A DNA stretch of 10,161 bases from Gonium pectorale (lineage: Eukaryota; Chlorophyta; Chlorophyceae; Chlamydomonadales; Volvocaceae): assembly GCA_001584585.1 (NCBI GenBank), contig LSYV01000070.1, forward strand, positions 341,673-351,833. Reading direction: 5' to 3'. Below are positions 1 to 7,300 of the stretch, piece after piece. Numbering within the stretch: position 1 is the stretch's first letter; each line of letters begins with the position of its first letter. The notes below the pieces were generated by a model, which was not told where the DNA came from, did no database searches, and worked only from the letters and a program-made list of their open reading frames with translations. Position numbers and translations under genes: made by a program.

Positions 1-1
1 C

Positions 2-136
2 GCCCTTCGTCGCTTCTACGTCAAGTGGCAAGGTTTCGGACACGAACATAATAGCTGGATTGATGAAGCTGACATTACAGACCGTTCTTTGATTGAAGCG
101 TTTGATGCTTCACGCCGCAGCGAGGACGCTGCCTGA
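2..136 (+). CDS. C-terminal chromodomain of retrotransposon polyprotein (partial)
   Basis: The frame starting at base 2 reads 44 residues to a TGA at 134-136. The core YVKWQGFGHEHNSWIDEADI has the chromodomain pattern: a beta strand ending in VKW, a glycine turn, an acidic/polar spacer, then SW-x-D/E before the C-terminal helix. The Trp of VKW and the Trp of NSW are two of the aromatic residues that form the methyl-lysine cage in canonical chromodomains; the first cage residue would be upstream of the window. In chromoviruses this domain follows the integrase and is thought to guide insertion to histone-marked chromatin. The protein ends only 16 bases before the LTR, so the polyprotein runs almost to the end of the internal region. 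The start is missing because the gene enters from the left edge. The fold is well supported; the exact element family is not known. Confidence 0.85.
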   Translation, partial: ALRRFYVKWQGFGHEHNSWIDEADITDRSLIEAFDASRRSEDAA

Positions 137-152
137 AGAGGGGGGAGGCAGA
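137..152 (+). promoter_or_regulatory. Polypurine tract (plus-strand primer site) before the 3' LTR
   Basis: The bases between the stop codon and the LTR are almost all A or G (AGAGGGGGGAGGCAGA), with one C. A purine tract abutting the 3' LTR is the standard primer for plus-strand DNA synthesis in LTR retrotransposons. The role is inferred from position and composition. Confidence 0.75.
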
Positions 153-176
153 TGTTGTAGCGCGCTTTGGTGATGC

Positions 177-196
177 GCATGCCGATGCATGCCGAT
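177..196 (+). repeat. 10-bp exact tandem duplication inside the LTR
   Basis: GCATGCCGAT is present twice back to back. It includes GCATGC, a short palindrome. It may be replication slippage or a duplicated protein site in the LTR promoter part; nothing in the sequence decides between these. Confidence 0.7.
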
Positions 197-360
197 GACT
201 CTGCCGAACATTCCCGACACGCGGTAACTTCGCCGAACCTTCGCCGTGCCAGCCTGGAACCGTGCCACCTTCGCTGAGGTTTCCCCGATTCCTCCGGCCC
301 GACATTCTGGAGCGTACGGCACGTGTTTCTAGAGGCTCGCCGATGCTGATATCATCTCGG

Positions 361-449
361 CCGCTCAGTAAGCGGGGACAAGAACGTTTCCGAAGTCTTG
401 TCTAAGGAGTCACGCTCCTTCTGAGGTGCTGCTCTTTTCCTAGCACCTC
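361..449 (+). other. Row of four perfect-stem hairpins at the 3' part of the LTR
   Basis: Four neighbouring inverted repeats follow one another with one to two bases between them. They are CCGCT/AGCGG (361-365 with 371-375), GACAAGA/TCTTGTC (377-383 with 396-402), AAGGAG/CTCCTT (404-409 with 415-420) and GAGGTGCT/AGCACCTC (423-430 with 442-449). In RNA these would give stems of 5, 7, 6 and 8 pairs. The location near the LTR end fits the R/U5 part of the transcript, where structures can act in polyadenylation, packaging or reverse transcription. The stems are seen directly; the role is inference. Confidence 0.6.
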
Positions 450-461
450 GGTACTACAACA

Positions 462-1552
462 CATGTCATGGACGCCTGCATAAGGCCGACATCAGGTGGT
501 CAGGTGCGGGCGACATCTGTATGTCTACCACATACACACGCGGGTGCTGGCTGTCGGACACCCCAAGGCAGCTAATCGACGCTGCTCCCCTGGCTACACA
601 GATAGACACCGCCGCCACCTGCGGCACTGCGAGCTTGCGTGCCGGCACAAGGGGAGAAGGAATGTAACCCCACCAGAGGGGAGCAAGTCCGGACTGAGTT
701 GCGCCTTTCCCAGCGAGAGGCCCGGGCGCCGCACCACAGACAGAGGGCGTTTGACCTCTCCCACAACACCCGTGGCCCACCTTCCATCCGTTCAGCTCAT
801 GCTCATCCCCCGACTAGCCCACAGTATCACGGATGCCAAATACCCATTGCAATGCCCCTTGAAGCCTGACAAGCCAAGTCGACAGTCGATATGCGGTTCG
901 GGGATGCGGGCTGGGCGACCCGCGAATGGTAACCGCTAGCCGCCGATGGACTGGCCCCTTCGTCGACCGCTTGCCGGACCCTCTACTTATCGTCAGGTAA
1001 CTATTCTGGTAACACCGGGGGGGGGGGCGTCTGCTCGTATGCCTCGCCCGCCATGCCCTGTACTCGGCGCCCAGCTGGAAACATCACACCCTCGGGTGTG
1101 TATGTCCGTAGAGGCTGCCTTCCCCGTTTCTGGTTATCGTTTGATATGCATACATATATGCATGTTCTGCGCGGCACAGTGCCTTGGGACTCAAAGAGTG
1201 GCACAGTGGCCTGAGGCTCAAGGAGCAAAGGCACGAAACACGCAATAACACTACACGCACAGTCCGCACCCCAGCGCTTCCCAGTGCCTGCCCCATGCAT
1301 GGCCAGGCCCATGCACGGGCCTCCGAAGTGCCACCTTATGCAAGGCCGCTCCAGTATGTGTGACAGCGCACAATCCGTTACCACCATAACATTTCAACGA
1401 CTGCAAGGTCAACCGCACCAGACCGGAGGGTGTGCAGTATTTGTCTGCAAACAAACAACCTCGCACATGGATATCCAATCCACACCAGGCTTCCCAGTCC
1501 CAGGAGGCCCTGCACAACGAGTGGCGGCTAGCCCCACAGGATTGGGATGCCC
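462..1552. other. Region without a recognised gene, between LTR and ankyrin gene
   Basis: This 1.09-kb stretch has only short open frames on both strands, with low-complexity, unfamiliar translations and no conserved motif. It is flanked by the right end of the retrotransposon and by the 3' end of the minus-strand ankyrin gene, so part of it is probably that gene's 3' UTR. I found no TGTAA (the usual volvocine polyadenylation signal) on the minus strand here; one TGTAA occurs on the plus strand near 663. Other visible items are a run of eleven G at 1017-1027, an AT-rich patch with two copies of ATATGCAT around 1144-1163, and a diverged 27-bp tandem duplication at 1173-1226. Confidence 0.55.
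1173..1226 (+). repeat. Diverged 27-bp tandem duplication
   Basis: Two adjacent 27-base units (1173-1199 and 1200-1226) both begin GGCACAGTG and share CTCAA in the second half. By hand alignment 21 of 27 positions agree with no gap. This looks like an old local duplication in non-coding DNA. Confidence 0.6.
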
Positions 1553-3430
1553 TTAGCGCTGGTGCCGGCGAGCTTCGGCGCAGACCCAAGCATACACCCT
1601 CTGGCAGTTCTGCAGAAGGTCTGCAAAGTCTTTTGACGCTGGGTCCCTTGCAGCCAGCGCTGCTACTTGAGTCAGCACCACCATGGTCCTTTCCACCGCC
1701 CTCGGCCAGTCCATGGGGCAGCCAGCCGCAAGCAGGCACGAAAGCCAACGAACTTGGTTCTTGCGGTCCCCTGCCCTGAAGTATGTGTCAAACACGTGTC
1801 CGGTCGGGCCCCAGGGGCAGCCCAGCCGCCGCAGGCACTCCAGCGTGGCTGAGTCCTCCGCAAGGGCCACGTGAACAAATGCATTGCCGTCGTCCTGTGG
1901 GGTATAAGTGCCAAAGGAGACCAGGCGATCAGCGGATCAGCCTCATCCACTGCACATATACACGCACATCGCACGGTGCATAAGCGGGCGGAGGACCAGA
2001 GGCCCTTGACAAATCTGGGACGGAGCAAGCGCAGGTACGCCATGCCTCATGGGTGCAATAACACATGCGGTGCTGCCAGCCGCCCTGCAACCCACCGGCA
2101 TGGGGCAGCCCCGCTCCGCCAGCCACTCCAGCGCCGCCTCGCAGCCCGACTCCGCAGCAGCCGTAAAGGTTTGGCTGTCCCAGGGGCAGCCGCGCTCCCG
2201 CAGCCAGGCCATCAGCTCCACACTGCCGGAGGTCGCTGCGGCCTCCAACAGCCTCTCATCCAGCGTCAACCCCAGGCCCGGTGTCTCCACCAGCCAGGCC
2301 AGTATGCGCAGGTGCCCTCTGCGCGCTGCAGCTCTGGCCGCAACACGCGCGTCTATGCCCCGGCCCGCAGCGTGCAGCGCCTGCAGCACGTGCAGGTGCC
2401 CCTCATCCGCTGCTGTACACCAAGCACCCCGCAAGTCCTCGCCAGCTGGCCACCCTTCAGCCAGGAAGAGCACTGCTGCCGTGTTGCCTGCAGTGGCAGC
2501 GGCCTCGAGAGGTGCGTCTGCGCCATCATCGTCATACCCGTCCTCAGGGAGGCTGGGGTAACCCTGCTGCGCCAGCCAGGCGAAGCGCTCCAGCGCGTCC
2601 GGTCGTTTGGCGGCTGCCGTGTAGACCTCCCAAGTGCGCGGAAAGTCTTGCGACTTGAGCCACTCCAGCTTGGCCCGCCAGTCGGGCGTGGGGCTGCCCG
2701 CGGCGGCTGCCACAACGGACATTTGAACCCAATTTTCTTCCTCCGACCACTCTTCGTCATCGACATCCTCTACCCCATCCGGAGCAACAAGCTGAACGAG
2801 GTAGCGCTGCAGTGCCGCCAAGTCGCAGCCCTCGGCGACAGAACGCAGCAGCTTCCATGCGTTCGTCCTGCGGGGATAAAGCAGCCTAAGCTCCTTGCAT
2901 CGCTGCACCATCGGCTCCAATATGTGGGTGTGGCCGGCCTCGGCGGATGCCGCGGCGCAACGCACGGGGTGGTACTGGTGCTCCAGTCCTGCCCAGCTCG
3001 TCAGCTCCTCCAGGTGGCCCCCCGCTGCGGCGCCCAGCAGCGCTTCGGCCATGTCGCAGCCCAGCTCAGCCAGCAATGCACACGAGCCCAGCTGCCCCGC
3101 CTTGCCAGCTGCGTAGCTGACCTCATCTGTCAGCGGGCAGCCGGCGGCGCGCGCCGCGAGGGCCAGGTTGTCGGTGGCACCGCTTGCGGCCGTCAGCGCG
3201 CGCCGCCGCACAAGCGTCAGTTCGCGCATCGTTCCGGGGCGGACCCAGCGCCACGCGAAGGCGTGGTGGGGCACCGGCTCCGACAGCCGCACGGTCGTGA
3301 ACTCGGGTGTTCGGAGCACTGCCGCGGTGGCCTTGTCGACCACCCGAAGGCTGCACGCCACCTCATTGCGAGGCAGGAAACGAGCTATGCGATCTATGAT
3401 AGACGGTATCCAGATGATCGGAGGGGCCAT
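1553..3430 (-). CDS. F-box-like / ankyrin-repeat protein, two exons, 558 residues
   Basis: Exon 1 is 3430-2096 (445 codons) and exon 2 is 1894-1553 (113 codons plus TAA). The intron, 1895-2095, has a GTGGGT donor and a CCCCACAG acceptor in phase 0. The junction gives GCPMP-DDGNAF, and the repeat pattern continues without a break. The ATG at 3430 is preceded by an in-frame TGA (3440-3442), so it is the first possible start. Residues 4-40 (WIPSIIDRIARFLP, then CSLRVVDKA) look like an F-box. From about residue 75 to the end there are repeated helix pairs of ankyrin type, such as TAADEGHLHVLQALHAAG and EAAATSGSVELMAWLRERG. Many carry the GCPW/GCPM turn I associate with a large volvocine ankyrin family. 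An acidic stretch (EDVDDEEWSEEE) lies at residues 221-232. F-box proteins usually pass bound partners to SCF ubiquitin ligases; here the substrate is unknown and the role is inferred. The neighbouring SAC gene is divergent. Confidence 0.85.
1895..2095 (-). other. Intron of the ankyrin gene, 201 bp
   Basis: The donor follows the codon CCG (2096-2098) and reads GTGGGTTGC; the acceptor ends TACCCCACAG just before GACGACGGC. The length is 201 bases, a multiple of three. However, the retained frame runs into unrelated sequence and stops within the intron, near 1943, so retention would truncate the protein by more than 110 residues. Confidence 0.8.
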
Positions 3431-3486
3431 AACACTGTTTCAGGATCCCAACCTTATTGACGGAGGTGAAGGACGAATGCAACTAC

Positions 3487-3497
3487 TTATAATTATA
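3487..3497 (-). promoter_or_regulatory. TATA-like element upstream of the ankyrin gene
   Basis: On the minus strand the sequence reads TATAATTATAA, 57 to 67 bases before the ATG at 3430. It is a conspicuous AT-only patch in GC-rich surroundings. If it is a TATA box used at the usual ~25-30 bases, transcription would start around 3455-3465, leaving a 5' leader of roughly 25-35 bases. Position and composition support this; no start-site data are available. Confidence 0.5.
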
Positions 3498-3828
3498 GCA
3501 TAACAAGACAAATGCCACGTCCACTGTTTGTCCCCTTCTTGTGGCGTTTTCCGCGGTCACCGCCCCAGCAACCGCTAACATGCAACGACTTGGACGAGCG
3601 GGAGCAGAAGTCGGCACTCGGCAGCTCGGCACAGCCGCATTTTGGCATCTGGTCCATCAAATGTCTGCAAGCCGCACCCGGGGGGTTCCGGGGGGTGCCC
3701 TCCAGAGCCCCCAGCCGAGGGCCCGGAGGCGGGAGAAGCTTCCGCTGCAGGAGTGCGGGAGTGCGGGACCCTGCTGCGGGAGGTGCAGGAGTTCTGTCCT
3801 TTGTAGTTGGACCCTGCAGTCAGGCCAC

Positions 3829-3926
3829 CACCCAAAACATACGCTTGGGTGTCGACCGGATTCCTGGTTTTGGTTGGTCACGGAATGCCGAGCACCTGCT
3901 CCCGTGACTTCCGTGACCAACCAAAA
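3829..3926. repeat. Two adjacent inverted repeats in the intergenic region
   Basis: The first is CACCCAA (3829-3835) with TTGGGTG (3845-3851), a 7-bp stem with a 9-base loop. The second is an 18-bp perfect inverted repeat: TTTTGGTTGGTCACGGAA at 3868-3885 and its reverse complement at 3909-3926, with a 23-base spacer. The second is long enough to be more than chance. It could be a remnant of a small inverted-repeat element, a binding site for dimeric proteins, or a transcript hairpin. I cannot identify a target-site duplication around it. Confidence 0.7.
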
Positions 3927-4354
3927 TGGGAGTCCACATCACCCATACCTCGGACAAGCCATCAGAGTTGCCCATAGTGGGGCGTATGCCCCAATCTTTT
4001 AGCGGATGGCGCCCGGATGAGGGTGAAGTTGGACAAACGCCTGCATGCTTGTATTCCAAATGAACTGCACCTGCTTGTAACGGCATGCGGGGGACAACGG
4101 TGGGTCGCCAGGTGACAAACCCGATTGCATGACCAGTGTAAAACACATGGCGCACGACACTGGCCGTCCCATAACAAACTCACCCGAAACTTGCGATGCA
4201 TCATGCCCCATCCCATGCCAGCTCACGGTGCAGGTATCTACTTCTCGCTAGACAGACGGGCTTCAATTTTCTGCCCATGACAAGTCCTCAAGGGGACGGT
4301 TGGGGAGGGACCGGGCTTTGGCGCTGAATTTTGCACACGCATAAGTGAAATAGC

Positions 4355-7300
4355 ATGGACAGCAGCGGCGTTCCATACCAGCGGCTCTCGATCTACCAGA
4401 CGAAAGCTCGCTTGTATGTCGTGGGCTACTGCAAGCTCCGCGGCACCGCCGCGCTGCTCAAGGTGCGAGCCCACGCGTGGCATGTGCGAACATAGATTTC
4501 CATTGTACCCGGGCTGGGCCCTGCGAGGTTCCCCCTTGGGGGCATGGCGGGCTTGCGGAGGACTCGGCGGGAATTGCCATGGGGCGCAGACTCTCCACCA
4601 TCCTGCCCGCGCGCATCTGTCCCCCTCTTACGGACCAGCCGGCGGGGCACACACGGGGGGCGTGGTAGCGGGGAGTGGGGGACAGGGCTCGGGAGTTGGA
4701 GTTGCGGGGCAGCGCACACGAAGGGCCATTGACCGCCCCGGCAACCACTCCCGGCCACCGGGCGGCGCCGGGACGGCCCAGCGCGCTCAGTCCCCCTTTC
4801 CCCCTGGCCCCCATCAGCTCCCAGACTCCTGCTCCGCCCCTGCCCCACGCCCCCGGAGCCAGTAGCTCCTTGGTCACACCGACCGACGCCGTCCCCCCTC
4901 CCGACGCGACCCATACGCCCTCCCCCTCAAGCGCCCCCATGCCACCGAGGAGGCACCAAGCATCTGGGTCTTGCGGAGGCGCTTCCTAACCTCTAATCAT
5001 CAAACCCCCTCCCGAATTATATCACACCCGCACCCCGGCTAGGCCATCCCCTTGCGCTCCCGCCTCCCCCCGCCACCCCTCTCCCTTCCTACCTCCCACC
5101 CCACCCACCCACCCGCCCCCATCCCTCCCCCCTGGCGCAGATCAGCAAGCAGGAGCCCACGCAGCTGGATGTGGCGGAGGTGGCGGGGGGCGGGGGCTAC
5201 AGCCTGGAGGAGGTCCGGGCCATGCTGGGGCAGATACACGCCGCCAACGCGCACCTGGGGGGTCTGCAGCTGGTGACGCACGTGAGGCGGGGGCGGGGGG
5301 GGGCGGCGGGGGGGGGTCCGCGGGGCGGGGGGGGGGAGAGGCAAGAGGCCTCGAAGCCGTCCTCAGCGGAGAAGCGCAGGCGCACGTCATCTCTATTCCC
5401 TATCCTGAGGCGAGGGGGTGGGGCGCGAGGTGACGGAGGGTACGGGGTGACGTCATGCAGTTAGGCCGAATGCGGGGGCCGGGCACGTAGCGCCGGGAAG
5501 GTGCGGTGTGGTGGGGCGGGGTTGCGTCATGACTCATGCGCGCCCGTATGCCCTACCCCTGCGTGGCCGGGGTTGTAGGGTGAGGGCCGGTGAGGGCCAG
5601 GTGCGCGCCGCTGTGTTGCGCCAGGGTACGTGCCGCGCGTGCCGGAGGAGAGCGTGGCCCCGGGCGGGTGAAGCGCTCGGGGGTCGCTGCCGCCCGCTCT
5701 CGCCGGCGGGCCCCTCTTCCCCCCGCTCCCTTCCCCTCGCCCCTCCCCGCAAGGGTCTCTCCCCCCTTCCCCTTCCCCCCTCCTCCTTACGCTCAAGCTT
5801 CCCCCTTACCCGCCCTCTCCCCCTCCCCCCCTCCCCCTCTCCTCCCCCCTCTTCCGGCCCCAGTGCTGCGGCATCATCGGCTGCTTCCGCTTCACCGAGA
5901 CGTGCTACCTGCTGCTGGTGACGCGCAAGGCCCACGTGGGCAGCCTGGCGGGGGGCCACCGCGTGTACACGGTGGCGGCCACGGCGCTGGTGCCGCTGCA
6001 CCCGGGCACCACGGCGGCGGCGGGGCAGCCCAGCGGGCCGGCGGAGAAGCGGTGGGCGAGGGCGAGGGCGGGTGGGGGGTAGGGGTGGGGTGGGGTGGGG
6101 TGGGAAAGGGGCAGCGGAGAGGAGGGCGAATGAAGGGGAAGGTTCGGCAGCGGCGGCGGTGGCGGTGGCGTGGGGTGCGGGTGCAGTAGGGTTGGGCGCT
6201 TTGGGGTTTGGGGCGGAGCCTGGTCCGGTACGGGCTGGAAGGATGGATATGACGGCGGGGTAATGTACGCATACGCGAATATGCCGGATGCCGGCGGGCA
6301 CCCTCAAAACCGCGACCTGAACCCCTCCCCTCTCACCAGAGGGTGGGAGTAGGCTGCTGGATACCAGCCCGTCTAATCAGACCTATGTCCTCCACCCCCC
6401 ACTCCTTGAAACGCTTTCCAACCCCGTCAAACCCCTTTTCGGCCCCGTCACAGCTACGTCAAGCTGCTCATGGGCATGGACCTCACCAAGCACTTTTACT
6501 TCAGCTACACGTACAACCTGGCGGCCACGCTGCAGGTGCGCCTCCCACCCTCACACGCACGGCCCCCGGCCTCCCCCCCGGCCGCCGCGTGCCCCCGGGC
6601 TGACGCACGTGTCCATGCACTTGCCCGCTCATGCTTCATGGGGAGGCTTCGCAGCGGGGGGGGGGGAAGCTGTCGGGTGGCGCTGGTGCGGTGGGCACTC
6701 TATCGCAGCCGCGGACACCGGTCCGCACCCCAGGCCCCCACACCACACAACGACCCCGCCGGTTCCGTCCAACCGGCAACCGCCTGCCAGGCACCGGTCC
6801 ACGGCGGCCCCCACCTGTCCTTGAAGCCGACGCAGGCGGAGGCCGGCTCGCCTCCCCTCACCCGCCACCCAACGCGGCGCATTCACCCCGGCTCGGGCCC
6901 TCATGCGCCCCCCGCTCCGCCTCCCCCGCCCACCCGCTCCCCGCTTTGCCGCTCACGTCACTTGCCGTACGCCGTACACCTCGCCCCTCCTCGCGCAGGA
7001 GAACGTCCGCGCCGCCGCGGCGGCCGGCTCGGCGGGCGCGCTAGGCGCCGGTGCTGGCGGCGGCGGCGCCGGTGCCGGCGGCGTGTACGATAGCATGTTC
7101 ACTTGGAACGCCTACCTGACGTCGGCGCTGCGTCGGGCGCTGGGCGGCAACACTCGCTGGACGCTGCCGCTGATACACGGCTTCTGGGAGCAGCGGCGAC
7201 TGTCGAGTGAGCGACGAGGGGTGGTTAAAGGGGGCCGCCGCGCGGGATGGGCGGGCGGGCCCGGGCGGGGTGGCAGGTCAGGGTGTCGGGGAGCGCTGCG

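Larger units (their letters stand above)
1..461 (+). mobile_element. 3' end of a Ty3/gypsy-type (chromovirus) LTR retrotransposon
   Basis: Three parts sit in the order expected for the right end of an LTR retrotransposon. An open frame ends in a chromodomain (stop at 134-136), a purine-rich tract follows directly (137-152), and then comes a 309-bp LTR with inverted-repeat ends. Chromodomains at the C-terminus of integrase mark the chromovirus branch of Ty3/gypsy elements, which is known from green algae. The gag, protease, reverse transcriptase, RNase H and integrase core, and the 5' LTR, would lie left of the window, so I cannot tell whether the element is complete. If the insertion is intact, the host duplication should begin with the bases after the LTR, for example CATGT at 462-466. 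The visible coding part has no frameshift or premature stop. Confidence 0.88.
153..461 (+). repeat. 3' long terminal repeat, 309 bp
   Basis: The left edge TGTTGTAG (153-160) and the right edge CTACAACA (454-461) are perfect 8-base inverted repeats. They begin with TG and end with CA, as LTRs do. The left edge directly follows the purine tract and the right edge is followed by unrelated DNA. I saw no clear TATA box inside. The last ~100 bases are rich in hairpins (listed separately). A 10-base unit GCATGCCGAT occurs twice in direct tandem at 177-186 and 187-196. The matching 5' LTR is outside the window, so age from LTR divergence cannot be judged here. Confidence 0.88.
3431..4354. other. 924-bp region between divergent ankyrin and SAC genes
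   Basis: The two genes start on opposite strands at 3430 and 4355, so both promoters must lie here or upstream of hidden 5' UTR introns. Only the left side shows a TATA-like element. Upstream of the SAC gene I see no clear TATA box. Short open frames on both strands give no recognisable protein. The only strong structure is the pair of hairpins at 3829-3926. Confidence 0.6.

Noticed and set aside
496..939. A 147-residue plus-strand frame after the LTR
   Set aside because: The translation has no recognisable motif, repeats or bias typical of the neighbouring real exons, and overlapping frames on the other strand are just as long.
1871..3460. A 529-residue open frame on the plus strand
   Set aside because: It lies antisense to exon 1 of the ankyrin gene and its translation is a Cys/Arg/Gln-rich mix with no family pattern. 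It is a by-product of GC-rich codons on the other strand.
3868..3926. A Helitron or other defined transposon end
   Set aside because: There is an inverted repeat but no CTRR-type end, no clear flanking duplication and no transposase, so no class can be assigned.
4416..4989. Several frames of 100-160 residues on both strands in the first SAC intron
   Set aside because: They are low-complexity Pro/Gly/Arg translations inside a well-bounded intron whose flanking exons join perfectly (LLK to ISKQEP).
5534..6307. A 257-residue minus-strand frame rich in Pro, Ala and Arg
   Set aside because: It is the reverse of C/T-rich intron 2, exon 3 and intron 3 of the SAC gene, and shows no domain.
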